Below, one piece after another: positions 32,866-45,173 of a DNA stretch of 64,000 bases. Within the stretch, counting starts at the first letter, position 1. Every line of letters starts with the position of its first letter. This DNA comes from Armigeres subalbatus. Lineage: Eukaryota; Arthropoda; Insecta; Diptera; Culicidae. The DNA is taken from positions 216,417,783 through 216,481,782 of the forward strand of contig NC_085141.1 of NCBI RefSeq assembly GCF_024139115.2. The letters run 5' to 3'. The notes beneath the pieces are model-generated. The model saw only the letters and a program-made list of their open reading frames with translations. It was not told where the DNA came from and did no database searches. The position numbers were made by a program, and so were the translations under genes.

Positions 32866-35800
32866 AGCAACCTTAGGGAAGATCGGGTAACCAACCCCGG
32901 TGGGAACTATGGTCGTATGCTGACAGGGAAGGGGGGGTTTGCTCCTCTCCGGAGGTGCAAATCTTATTGAGCGTCTGCTCTCCATGTCAGGATCGGCTCA
33001 CAACAGCGTCTGTTCTCTATGTTAGGGGCGGCTGATCATCGTCCGAGTGCCAGAGAGGGACTCTAAGTGAAACTGTGCACCATGGTCCACCGGAAATAAG
33101 GAGGAATGGTCCTCCGGAAATTTAGGGGGTTTGGTGTCAGGCCCTGCAAGCCAGCCTTTAAAAAATCATAAGCAACGAACAATCAACAAGAGAGTACGGA
33201 CCGGAACCATCGGCGAAGACCACTGCGACGAAAAGGGACTAGCGATTGGAAACTCGGTTCGTGGAACTGCAAATCTCTCAACTTCATCGGGAGCACACGC
33301 ATACTCGCCGATGTGCTCAAGGACCGTGGATTCGGCATCGTAGCGCTACAGGAGGTTTGTTGGAAGGGATCAATGGTGCGAACGTTTAGAGGTAATCATA
33401 CCATCTACCAGAGCTGCGGCAACACACACGAGCTGGGAACAGCTTTCATAGTGATGGGCGATATGCAAAGGCGCGTGATCGGGTGGTGGCCGATCAATGA
33501 AAGAATGTGCAGGTTGAGGATCAAAGGCCGGTTCTTCAACTTCAGCATAATCAACGTCCATAGCCCACACTCCGGAAGCACTGATGATGATAAGGACGCA
33601 TTCTACGCGCAGCTGGAACGTGAGTACGACAGCTGCCCAAGTCACGACGTCAAAATCATCATAGGAGATTTGAACGCTCAGGTTGGCCAAGAGGAGGAGT
33701 TTAGACCGACTATTGGAAAGTTCAGCGCTCACCGGCTGACGAACGAAAACGGCCTACGACTAATTGATTTCGCCGCCTCCAAGAATATGGCCATTCGCAG
33801 CACCTACTTCCAACACAGCCTCCCGTATCGGTACACCTGGAGATCACCACTGCAGACAGAATCACAAATCGACCACGTTCTGATTGATGGACGGCACTTC
33901 TCCGACATTATCGACGTCAGGACTTATCGTGGCGCTAACATCGACTCTGACCACTATCTGGTGATGGTTAAACTGCGCCCAAAACTATCCGTCATCAACA
34001 ATGTTCGGTACCGACGACCGCCGCGGTACGACCTACAGCGACTGAAGCAACCTGATGTCGCCACTGCATACGCGCAGCATCTCGAGGCAGCGTTGCCGGA
34101 AGAGGGTGAGCTCTATGGGGCCCCTCTTGAGGACTGCTGGAGTACAGTTAAAGCAGCCATTAACGACGCAGCGGAGAACAACGTCGGGTATATGGGTCGA
34201 AGTCGACGGAACGATTGGTTCAACGAAGAGTGCAGACAGATTCTGGAGGAGAAGGACGCAGCGCGGGCGGTCGCGCTGCAGCAAGGTACCCGACAGAACG
34301 TGGAACGTTATAGACGGAAGCGGAGACAGCAGACCCGCCTTTTCAGGAGAAGAAACGCCGCCTGGAAGAAGCGGAGTGCGAGGAGATGGAACAGCTGTGC
34401 CGTTCTCAAGATACACGCAAGTTCTATCAGAAGCTCAACGCATCCCGCAAAGGCTTCGTGCCGCGAGCCGAAATGTGCCGGGATAAGGATGGGAGCATCT
34501 TGACGGACGAACGTGTGGTGATCGAAAGGTGGAAGCAGCACTACGAGGAATATCTGAATGGCGCTGAGAGTACAGGCAGTGAAAGTCAAGGCAGCGGAGG
34601 AGATGACTACGTCAGTTCAGCGGACGATGGAAGCCAACCAGCCCCCACCTTGAGGGAAGTTAAGGATGCCATTAAACAGCTAAAGACCAATAAAGCAGCT
34701 GGTAAGGATGGTATCGGAGCTGAGCTCATCAAGATGGGCCCGGAAAAGCTGGCCACTTGCCTGCACAAACTGATAGTCAGAATCTGGGAAACCGAACAGC
34801 TACCGGAGGAGTGGAAGGAAGGGGTTATATGCCCCATCTTCAAGAAAGGCGACAAACTGGAGTGTGAGAACTTTCGAGCGATCACCATCCTACAAAGTGA
34901 TATCCCAGATCATCTTCCGTCGTCTGTCACCATTAGTGAACGAGTTCGTGGGAAGTTATCAAGCCGGCTTCGTTGACGGCCGCTCGACAACGGACCAGAT
35001 CTTTACTGTACGGCAAATCCTTCAAAAATGCCGTGAATACCAGGTCCCAACGCACCATCTGTTCGTTGATTTCAAGGCGGCATACGACAGTATAGACCGC
35101 GTAGAGCTATGGAAAATTATGGACGAGAACAGCTTCCCTGGGAAGCTTACCAGACTGATCAAAGCAACGGTGGATGGTGTGCAAAACTGTGTGAAGATTT
35201 CGGGCGAACACTCCAGTTCGTTCGAATCGCGCCGGGGACTAAGACAAGGTGATGGACTTTCGTGCCTGTTGTTCAACATTGTGCTAGAAGGTGTCATGCG
35301 GAGAGCCGGGTGTAACAGCCGGGGTACGATTTTCAACAGATCCAGTCAATTTATTTGCTTCGCGGATGACATGGACTTTGTCGGCCGAACATTTGCAAAG
35401 GTGGCAGAACTGTACACCCGCCTGAAACGTGAAGCAACCAAAGTTGGACTGGTGGTGAATGCGTCAAAGACAAAGTACATGCTTGTGGGCGGAACCGAGC
35501 GCGACAGGGCCCGCCTGGGAAGCAGTGTTACGATTCGAGGTGGTCGAGGAATTCGTCTACCTCGGATCCTTGCTAACGGCTGACAACAACGTTAGTCGTG
35601 AAATACGAAGGCGCATCATCTGTGGAAGTCGGGCCTACTACGGGCTCCAGAAGAAACTGTGGTCGAAAAAGATTCGCCACCGCACCAAATGTGTCATGTA
35701 CAAGACGCTTATAAGACCGGTTGTCCTCTACGGACATGAAACATGGACAATGCTCGAGGAGGACTTGCAAGCACACACTGGCGGTGTGCAAGAAGACGGT

Positions 35801-36129
35801 GTGTGGCGGCAAAGAATGAACCATGAGCTCGCCCAGCTCTACGGCGAACCCAGTATCCAGAAGGTAGCTAAAGCCGGAAGGGTACGATGGGCAGGACATG
35901 TTGCAAGAATGCCGGACAGCAACCCTGCAAAGATGGTGTTCGCTTCCGATCCGGCAGGTACGAGACGGCGTGGAGCGCAGCGAGCTAGATGGGCAGACCA
36001 GGTGCAGAACGACTTGGCGAGCGTGGGGCGTATCCGAGGATGGAGAGATGCGGCCTCGAACCGTGCATTGTGGCGTCAAATTGTTGATTCAGTGTTATCT
36101 GTTTAGATGTTAACTAAATAAATGAAATG
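32866..36129 (+). mobile_element. full-length RTE-like non-LTR retrotransposon (family 3)
   Basis: 3264 bp bounded by an identical 15-bp duplication AAACTCCTTATTACG (32851-32865 and 36130-36144). The 3' end is an AAATAAATGAAATG run, not a long poly(A). Total length, single endonuclease-RT coding region and short AT-rich 3' repeat all fit the RTE clade. Both ends are defined, so this is the best reference copy in the window. Confidence 0.9.
33175..36106 (+). pseudogene. endonuclease/reverse transcriptase with three frameshifts
   Basis: A frame without an early ATG opens near 33175 and reads LGSWNCKSLNF, VALQEVCWKG, INVHSPHSG, IIGDLNAQVGQ, TWRSPLQTESQIDHVLIDG and NIDSDHYLV, which is a complete AP endonuclease. 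It shifts near 34345 to a frame with LKTNKAAGKDGIGAELIKMG and GVICPIFKKGDKLE. It shifts again near 34895 to FVGSYQAGFVDGRSTTDQ, FVDFKAAYDSIDR, GLRQGDGLSCLLFN and the catalytic FICFADDMDFVG (about 35347-35385). A third shift near 35530 leads to FEVVEEFVYLGSLL, YGHETWTM and the end at 36106. A short deletion removes the usual ALGVFERRVLRTI segment. It cannot make a full protein. Confidence 0.88.
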
Positions 36130-36144
36130 AAACTCCTTATTACG

Positions 36145-37787
36145 CTCAATCTGAGATATTGACCATTTCAAAGGATAAGACTGGCACTAATATTGTGCAT
36201 AAGAGTGAAATTTTTCGTTAATAATATTGGAATATTTTGTTTATCATTTTTGGGTGGCACCGTTTATTTTGGATGGAGATTCTTAATTCTGGAATAAAAC
36301 CTTTTTCTTGAAATATTGTTGGTTTTACATAAAAAAATGTAAAACCATATTATGACTACTATGTTAGATTATTGATACGTAAACACTTCGAAAACACATT
36401 TTAGTTCAATCAAAGTTAATTGCCTGTATTCCGGGGATTAAACCAATCTATTTGGACATTAATTTACAATTGGGTGGGTTCGAGTCCCATCGAAGGGAAA
36501 GTGGTTACCTCCAATACATTTTTCAAATCAATATCTTCCACATTTCATATGTACATTAATATTCACAAATAAGTTTTCAGAACATTGTACATTTTTTTAG
36601 GATAAAATCACCTTTAAATTAAAAGATGTATTAGGGGGCGCATATTGACCATATTTTCCCTGCATCTTGTTGTCACTTGTTGGTTGACTTCGGAATTGCT
36701 GACGTTCGTTAGACAAGACGTTGGTTTTTGGCAAGCATTCGGATCGGTTAGGTCGTCGACAATAGAGAAACAATCAAGCGCCCAACTCATTATAACTGGC
36801 GAGGTTCATCTATTAACCTTCCATGTTTTCTGTTAGAGATAAAAGTATCAGAGCTTGCATCTACAAAAGTCTCATTATTATACGCCGGCCGCTGACCCAC
36901 ATCCAAAAAAACTAAACGAAACACCCGTAATGAATGGGCACACTTTGCGTTCCCACCGTTTTGTTCAGTTTCAGTTGTTAACTAAGTATTCCAACGTGCC
37001 TCTTATATTTTGGTCGGTGGCTGAACTTGAATTGAATGCTACCCAACTAGAGGTGGCATGTCAGGTATTTGGGGCTCACAGAATGGAACTTGGAATTTCG
37101 TAAAAGAAGTGATTTGCAAGCTCAGGGGAAGGTTCCCACTACGTAAAATGGAAAAATATATTTCCACCAAATTGCCATTGGTTAGTTGCAAGGAGGAGGT
37201 AAAACAAGATATGTGACAGCAACAAAGGAGAAAAAATGGGTTTAATTGATTATAATTATAATTGCTCCACAAATCAACCGAACTTTTGACAGCCACTTAC
37301 TAATAAAAGTGTAACAAACTCTAAAATAAAGCTTCAAAGGCATAAATCGAACATGGCTTTCGTAATGCGTGAGACTTTATGTTTAGTTAATGATTGAAGA
37401 ATTTTAGAAGCTTTTTTTGTGCAATCCTTTAGATTTCTTCAGAAATGCCAGGCAATCATCTGTAGCACATCGGAAACCACCTCAGATGGCTATTCTGTAG
37501 TTCCATACGGTTCGGTGGAAATGAAAGATCTGCTAACAGATGCTTAGTAAAGTGGATGCTATCAAAATTCTTTGAAACGACATTGTATCGATAAAGTTGA
37601 AACCAAACCATTCCAATCTTGCACTAATTTATCCACTCACCGAGGATCGCGTCCTATCTTGCATTTATTCATTTACTCACCGTCCGCACAAATAACAAAC
37701 CCAGATTTCCCGATTATTATGTGTCCTAAAACGAACGTTTCTTATCTTGCACCTAAGAACGTAGCCGGCGTCGTTATTGAATGCAAG
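36145..37787. other. no gene seen
   Basis: Target-site flank and intergenic DNA. Frames of 60-85 codons only, none with a recognisable domain. Confidence 0.4.
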
Positions 37788-38249
37788 TACCGTCATGTCA
37801 CCATTCACCGTGGGTGTACCATTCACCGTGGGGTTTCAAAGCAATTTGCATTATTTTCACGAAAAAATGGAAAATGCTATATTTTTACATCAGCTCCGAT
37901 AAAAAAGCTCAGTCTTCACCGAGTAATTACTGTAGAATATAACTGTTTCAACAGCTGTTTTGACGTTAGAGTTTGTTTACATCCTTTGGCTATCAGCTTC
38001 CACCTTTGTTTTTAAGCACGAAGTGAAAACTGCGCTCGTTAAAAACTAGTGAAAAAAGTGAATTTTTCAGTGACCTTTACCTCTTAGTCTCCGTGCATTG
38101 AAGTATCAGGTGTGTATTTTAAGTTTACGTATAAAATTAATCCGAATATATGTGTTAAACTTCACTTTCCACAAAAACAAAAATGCACGGCGAATGGATC
38201 CTCAAAAAAAAACAACTGCCTCCATTTACCGTGCATCGAAATTTTAAAT

Positions 38250-38560
38250 ACAGTCGCCTCTCCACATCTCGATATTGAAGGGACCATCGAGATAGGGAGA
38301 GATCGAGGAATGGAAGGAAAACTTAAATGGGTACTATAGATCCAAAAAAGCTCGTTGCTATGAAAAACGACAACAAAACAAATGTCGTTTCCTGTTGTTG
38401 ATGTGTTTGTTATTGTCCAAAGATGGTCTAGTAGCCAAACAATTTGAACATATCGACATAGGGAGAGTGAATCCTGAACAAAATATGATCACAGCACATC
38501 GAGATAAAGGGATATCGAGATAGGGAGGTTATCGAGATATAGAAAGCTCAAATGTGTGTA
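38250..38560. repeat. TCGAGATAGGGAG-rich repeat inside the pogo element
   Basis: CTCCACATCTCGATATTGAA at the left, then several direct and variant copies of TCGAGATAGGGAG at 38287, 38456, 38502 and 38514. It appears to replace the N-terminal part of the transposase, whose frame opens only at 38562. Ends are not resolved. Confidence 0.5.
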
Positions 38561-38561
38561 G

Positions 38562-40509
38562 ATTGAAGGGACTGAGGTGCTCTTTACAGAAACGGAACGT
38601 AAAGTGGTAGAGTGGATTGGACATTCGGCTCGATCTGGTTTCCCTGTCACACTCAAAAGGCTCCGAATCAGTGTGGGACAATTTATCCGGCTTCAGAAAA
38701 TCAAAACTCCGTTTAAAAATGGGATTCCTGGGAGAAAGTGGATGGCGTTGTTTGTTAAAAGACATCCTCAAGTGTCTTGCAGGAAATCCAACGTATTCGG
38801 TAAACACAGGGCAAGAGTAACGGGACAGCAAGTACGGAATTGGTTCCAGAACACATTAACACTGCTCAGGGAAGAGAGCTACGAACATCTGCTGCAGTTT
38901 CCGGACCAAATTTTTAACTTAGATGAATCAGCTTTCCAACTGGTTGTCCGCAACAAAAAATATTTGGCTCCAAAGAATGTTGAGCATGTCCAATCCGTGT
39001 TCGGAAATGGCGATAAAGAAAACTACACAGCGCTGTTTGCCGGAAATGCAGCTGGGAGGTTGGTCCCGCCGTTAGTTTTGTTCCCCTACAAAAGTCGGCT
39101 TCCAGGAGAAATAGCTAGGAATGCCCCTGAAGACTACGGAGTTGGGATAACAGAAAGCGGATGGATGACAGGAAATGCTTTTTATGAGTATCTTAAGTAC
39201 ATTTTTCTTCCCTGGCTGAAAGAACAACGAATCTCGTTTCCTGTTCTATTGTTCGTTGATGGTCATAAGAGTCACGTGACGCTAATGAGCATTGATTTCT
39301 GCATCTGCAATCAAATTGTTTTGATTGCTTTATATCCGAATTTCACGCAAATTATTCAACCGCTTGATGTTAGCTTTTTCGGTCCGCTGAAGAAATACTG
39401 GGAAGAGACGATCCTCGACGAGCGTAGTCAACGTAGACTTCAGACTAGAGATGGGCATTCAGATCCGGAACCGATAAAATGATCCGGATCTTTGAAGTGA
39501 GTGAGTGATTCGAAGTTCACTTTTTGAAAGATCCGCTTCACTAGATCAGCAAATTATATAACCATTTGTGAGGAAATGACAATAGAAAGAGTTTATTGTG
39601 CGATATTATATAGATATAATATATGTTTGTGTCCCAGAGAGGGATGAAATTATTGTCTGTACGGGTCAAAAGTGTGGTCCGGAACGACAACCGTTTCACC
39701 ATTTTGCATTCTCCTTACGTTTTGATCCAAAGATCCGATCCGTATGAAAGATCCGGATCATTAGACTGAATGAGCCAGATCTGATCCGTTCAACGAAGTG
39801 ATCCGTTTTGCCCATCTCTAGTTCAGACAATCGCAAAAGCGGAGTTCTGTCCGATGATGAAACGGGCTTTGGATGCATTTATCGGGAAGGAGACCGCAAT
39901 CAGGAATGGCTTCAGGAAGAGTGGAATTTACCCATGGAATCCAGATGCGGTGGACTACCAATCGCTTCCCTCCAGTTCTGGTCAATTGGCTGTTCCTGAA
40001 AATGGAGGCAACGAACCTGAGCACCTGGAACCTGAAAAGGTCAAGCTCTTGGAGGCGCTTGAAGGTCGCTTGACTGTTAGGCAGTTTTCTGAGTTTCAGA
40101 AGGTCAAGAACGATGTGCTCTGGAAAGGAAATGTTGCGGATACCAATCTATTCTACTTGTGGCAAGGAATGAAGAAAGATCAATCCGCTGCTGCAATACT
40201 TGTAGATTGTTCCGTTGCTGAGGATCAACTTAACCGCAGTCCTGAATGTGAAGATGTCGTTGATTCGGTTGCCAACGTTAAAGGTTAGTACTGATTGATA
40301 TGATTTTGACTTTTTATTTTAAGTTATATTCTTTTCTTCAACAGATCATGAATCCACGATCAGATCATGAATCGTCCGAGATGGCTGGTTGCGGAAAGAA
40401 GAAGCGAGACATTGTCCACCCTCCTTCAGTAGCCACCAGCAAAGCATTTGTAGAGTTCATGGAAGCAAAAGAACATGAAAAGAAAGCGTTTCTTGAAGAG
40501 AAAGCGTAA
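38562..40509 (+). pseudogene. pogo-type DDE transposase, interrupted
   Basis: The first DNA-binding helix-turn-helix is missing. The frame opens with a CENP-B-like second HTH (FTETERKVVEWI, GFPVTLKRL, WMALFVKRHP). The DDE core follows: NLDES (D at 38922), LLFVDGHKSH (D at 39258) and FTQIIQPLDVSFF (D at 39366), so the last two aspartates have 35 residues between them (DD35D). The frame is broken at 39446 by a 375-bp hAT MITE and resumes after 39828. NGFRKSGIYPWNPDAV is the usual pogo C-terminal block. A GTTAGT donor after 40283 leads to a last exon. A 19-bp duplication there provides two CAG acceptors; the second (exon from 40364) keeps the frame to 40509. Confidence 0.8.
39446..39820. mobile_element. 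hAT MITE in transposase gene, 375 bp
   Basis: Exact inverted ends TAGAGATGGGCA / TGCCCATCTCTA, flanked by 8-bp near-duplications CTTCAGAC (39438-39445) and GTTCAGAC (39821-39828). Subterminal GATCCGGATC-type motifs are scattered inside. It has no coding capacity. It disrupts the transposase frame of the surrounding pogo element. Confidence 0.85.
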
Positions 40510-40645
40510 AAATGAAAGGAAAGGGAACAAAAAGGCTCAATAAAAAAACGAAGCAATGCTGAAGAAACACGAACAGGATAAGAAAAGAAAAAATAAGACT
40601 GAACTTTTGAAAAAGGCTTCAAATACAAAGAAACGTCGGAACTAT

Positions 40646-43600
40646 CCCAAGTAACAATCTCAATGCTTCGAAGATTTATGCTAGTTTTATAGAGGTTTTA
40701 TTACGGCATGTAGAAATGCTTAAAGTTTTATTTTGGTTTTATTCAGTTGTCATTTAATTAGATCCGCAAGAGTACTTGAGAACTACGTTTTGAATTCCAA
40801 TATAAAACCACAGCTCTTTAGGTTTTATAATGCTCCTGTGTTCCTCCTCAGAGCTAAAAAATGGAACTGACATAAAGCCAGCAGTTAAGTTATATGTTGG
40901 TTTTGATCAAGACTTATAAAAGCTGCCAAGCTTCGTAGAGTCCTGTATAAAACCCACATATAACCTTTACTCCTGAAGAAGACCTGCATAGGAATACCCA
41001 AGTAACAATCTCAATGCTTCGAAGATTTATGCTAGTTTTATAGAGGTTTTATTACGGCATGTAGAAATGCTTAAAGTTTTATTTTGGTTTTATTCAGTTG
41101 TCATTTAATTAGATCCGCAAGAGTACTTGAGAACTACGTTTTGAATTCCAATATAAAACCACAGCTCTTTAGGTTTTATAATGCTCCTGTGTTCCTCCTC
41201 AGAGCTAAAAATGGAACTGACATAAAGCCAGCAGTTAAGTTATATGTTGGTTTTGATCAAGACTTATAAAAGCTGCCAAGCTTCGTAGAGTCCTGTATAA
41301 AACCCACATATAACCTTTACTCCTGAAGAAGACCTGCATAGGAATACGAAGCTTGAAACTACTACTATGGATAGAAACTAAATTTTCAGCACAAATTGTT
41401 TGACCCACGGAAGTCTTTTCATTTCGCTTTCAGTCGAAAATGAAAAAAACATTAGCAGTTTTTTCTATGTCGTGAATTATGTAGGGGAACTGTTCCGATC
41501 TCCATCTCACTCACTGAAAATACATTCATCTTATCGGGAAGTAAAGAAATACGGTCCCAATTTCTTCGCTTCTTTTTGTCAATATGCGAACTCCTGCTGA
41601 AAAAAATCACAAATCAAATACCTTTCCATTGCTCTGCTTTCAATGGGATGAACATCGGAGCCATGAGTTGAAATCCAGGAGCAGTTCCCTTTGTATATTT
41701 AAGTCGTTGAAAAAACTGTTCAAACAGCATTTGCTCATGAGGGGTATGAAAATATGTATTTAATCCATACATGCTTTGCCAATTTAACACGAGTAAAACA
41801 CTTTTATGGTACAAAATATACCATTTAACAATTGCCACTATATGCTTTTTAATTGAAATACTTATTTTAAAAAGTACTTGCATTCGATGCCGAAGGCAGA
41901 AAAAGTTTGTTTATGATTTTCTTATATCTGTCTACATTGTCATGTTGTCATTATATATAAAACTACCAAGCTTTAGGTTTGACTAAGATAAAACTTGCTA
42001 GTCGTAACATGGTCTTGAAAAAGGCCAAGATAAAACCTCTAGGTGTTTGAAATGCCCAGATAGGGCCAGTTCAGGAGTGATGGTTATATAGAGGCATTTT
42101 TTATGCAATCAAAGTTTTATTCAAAAAAATGTCGCCGATATGAAAAAAATAATGAATTTCATTATCGAAATATCATGCAAATTTCTGTTTCACCTTTACA
42201 ATGGTAAAATTGGACATCCTAATAAGTTTTAGGAACAATGCTTTGATTATTTGATCAACCAAAGTGGTTATTCATTGAAATTATTTTTAAAGTAATTAAC
42301 TGAGGCAACTAATTAAACTTGAAAAATCCTAAATAATAACAAATTAACGAAGCGCATTGTTAAAATACTGATTATTTATCATGGTTTCACCATGAAAAAT
42401 CCCTGGCATGCCTTCCAACATGCATAGAACACTCAAAGCCAGATATGAACTTTTATTGAACTGGCTGATAATGATTCTTTTAATTTGTTGTTGACATGTA
42501 ATCCATGTATTGCAGGAAGAAAAGCATATTTTTTTCGAGTACAAACAATAAACAAATAATCAACCTGAGAGTTGACAACTGTTTCATTATCGGCTTATTT
42601 GTTGTTGTATCATAGTCATGAAGTGGTTGTATCATGGTTATATAGTGGTTCTCAAAACCACCAAGTCTAGAGGAGGTTTTATGTTGCATGTTTTATGTGA
42701 GACTTGAAGTATATTATAAAACCGTTGGTTCTGAACTGGAACGCATATTAGGTTTTAATGATTGCAATAAAACTGGGCCAACTGGCTGTAACATGGTTTT
42801 ATAGAAATCTACAGGAGGTTGTGGAAACTGCGAGGACTGCATGGAAGGTTTTGAGATTAGGTTTTGAAGAACGCTGTAAAACTCTGATACAACCTTAATT
42901 GTTACTTGGGTACGAAGCTTGAAACTACTACTATGGATAGAAACTAAATTTTCAGCACAAATTGTTTGACCCACGGAAGTATTTTCATTTCGCTTTCAGT
43001 CGAGAATGAAAAAAAAAACAATAACAGTTTTTTCTATGTCCGGAATTTAGTTGGGGAACCTTTTCGATCTCCATCTCACTCACTGAAAAATACATTATCT
43101 TATCGGGAAGTAAAGAAATACGGTCCCAATTTCTTCGCTTCTTTTTGTCAATATGCGAACTCCTGCTGAAAAAAATCACAAATCAAATACCTTTCCATTG
43201 CACTGCTTTCAATGGGATGAACATCAGAGCCATGAGTTGAAATCCAGGAGCAGTTCCTTTGTATATTTAAGTCGTTGAAAAAACTGTTCAAACAGCATTT
43301 GCTCATGAGGGGTATGAAAATATGTATTTAATCCATACATGCTTTGCAAATTTAACACGAGTAAAAACACTTTTATGGTACAAAATATACCATTTAACAA
43401 TTGCCACTATATGCTTTTTAATTGAAATACTTATTTTAAAAAGTACTTGCATTCGATGCCGAAGGCAGAAAAAGTTTGTTTATGATTTTCTTATATCTGT
43501 CTACATTGTCATGTTGTCATTATATATAAAACTACCAAGCTTTAGGTTTGACCAAGATAAAACTTGCTAGTCGTAACATGGTCTTGAAAAGGCCAAGATA

Positions 43601-44474
43601 AAACCTCTAGGTGTTTGAAATGCCCAGATAGGGCCAGTTCAGGAGTGATGGTTATATAGAGGCATTTTTATGCAATCAAAGTTTTATTCAAAAAATGTCG
43701 CCGATATGAAAAAATAATGAATTTCATTATCGAAATATCATGCAAATTTCTGTTTCACCTTTACAACGGTAAAATTGGACATCCTAATAAGTTTTAGGAA
43801 CAATGCTTTGATTATTTGATCAACCAAAGTGGTTATTCATTGAAATTATTTTTAAAGTAATTAACTGAGGCAACTAATTAAACTTGAAAATCCTAAATAA
43901 TAACAAATTAACGAAGCGCATTGTTAAAATACTGATTATTTATCATGGTTTCACCATGAAAAATCCCTGGCATACCTTCCAACATGCATAGAACACTCAA
44001 AGCCAGATATGAACTTTTATTGAACTGGCTGATAATAATTCTTTTATTTTGTTGTTGACATGTAATCCATGTATTGCAGGAAGAAAAGCATATTTTTTTC
44101 GAGTACAAACAATAAACAAATAATCAACCTGAGAGTTGACAACTGTTTCATTATCGGCTTATTTGTTGTTGTATCATAGTCATGAAGTGGTTGTATCATG
44201 GTTATATAGTGGTTCTCAAAACCACCAAGTCTAGAGGAGGTTTTATGTTGCATGTTTTATGTGAGACTTGAAGTATATTATAAAACCGTTGGTTCTGAAC
44301 TGGAACGCATATTAGGTTTTAATGATTGCAATAAAACTGGGCCAACTGGCTGTAACATGGTTTTATAGAAATCTACAGGAGGTTGTGGAAACTGCGAGGA
44401 CTGCATGGAAGGTTTTGAGATTAGGTTTTGAAGAACGCTGTAAAACTCTGATACAACCTTAATTGTTACTTGGG
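40646..44474. mobile_element. CCCAAGTAAC TIR element (outer copy), split by its twin
   Basis: The outer copy consists of 40646-40996 and 42911-44474. It begins CCCAAGTAACAATC and ends ATTGTTACTTGGG. These two parts are almost identical to the two halves of the inner copy. It would be about 1.9 kb without the insert. No transposase frame is present. The outer flanks are ..ACTAT and TAAGG.., so its own target site is less clear than the inner one. Confidence 0.85.
40997..42910. mobile_element. CCCAAGTAAC TIR element (inner copy), 1914 bp
   Basis: A complete element with TIRs CCCAAGTAACAAT / ATTGTTACTTGGG, inserted at a TA (40995-40996, 42911-42912) inside an almost identical element. The site sequence GGAATACGAAGC is seen uninterrupted at 41341-41352. 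The interior has repeated GGTTTTAT motifs and no credible gene. TA target and lack of coding suggest a large MITE moved by an unknown transposase. Confidence 0.9.
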
Positions 44475-44573
44475 TAAGGTCCAACATCATTTGTTTAAGA
44501 AGAGTTAGGGTAAATGTTCCATTTTGAAATTGTTGTTATGAATTTAAATTTTGTTTTCTTTTTTATATGCATA

Positions 44574-44791
44574 GGGGAACTGCACTGGTTTTGTCCATGT
44601 TCCTAATTTGGCCAATTTTGCGAATAACTCCAAAAATAAAGCAATTCACGAGGGTTTCATTAGTTCCAACAAGAGATATATCCCTCAGTCTTTTACGCTG
44701 TTACTAACTGATCGATTACTTTGGAAGAATATGTATTTTTCAGGGTTGGCCAAATTAGGCACTAAGGTGGCCAAAACCGGTGCACCTACCC
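44574..44791. mobile_element. TA-target MITE, 218 bp
   Basis: Ends GGGGAACTGCACTGGTTTTG and its near inverse CCAAAACCGGTGCACCTACC, flanked by TA at 44572-44573 and 44792-44793. The inner arms share TTTGGCCAA. It lies in the right part of the pogo element. The 95-codon frame across it is not a gene. Confidence 0.75.
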
Positions 44792-45173
44792 TACGTGTTA
44801 CACTAAAGCACGTAAACTTCACATGTTTCTACCTACCTAATAAAATAAAAGTCACGATTAACATTTTAAACTCAACGTTTGGGTTCATGTTTTAATCGAA
44901 TTGAATGAAAAGTTCTTATGCACGGTAAATGGGTACCTACCAGCAAAAATGGTGCACTATCACGGTGAAAGGAGACCATAACATATCATGAAAATTAATC
45001 TAAATCCATCTATCTTGCCAAAAACAGATAGTTTATAATGTTTACTCGAATTGAAACAACTGTTTAATGTACACGACAGTATTCAAGAGTGTTATTTTCA
45101 ATTTAATACATCTGGATAGCCCTACGCCATGATAAGTTCTCTAAAATGCACGGTGAATGGTGACTTGACGGTA

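Larger units (their letters stand above)
37790..45171 (+). mobile_element. pogo/Tigger-like DNA transposon, 7.4 kb with nested insertions
   Basis: Ends CCGTCATGTCACCATTCACC on the left and GGTGAATGGTGACTTGACGG on the right, inverted with one mismatch and flanked by TA (37788-37789, 45172-45173). The motif CATTCACCGTG repeats near both ends: 37800 and 37817 on the left with related CCATTTACCGTGCAT at 38221, and 44918, 44958 and 45149 on the right in the opposite sense. It encodes a DDE transposase (38562-40509). Four later insertions enlarge it: a repeat at about 38250-38545, a hAT MITE, a nested pair of 1.9-kb TIR elements and a 218-bp MITE. Without them it would be about 3 kb. Confidence 0.82.

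Noticed and set aside
44608..44895. 95-codon frame inside the pogo element
   Set aside because: It overlaps a TA-flanked MITE across most of its length and has no recognisable domain.
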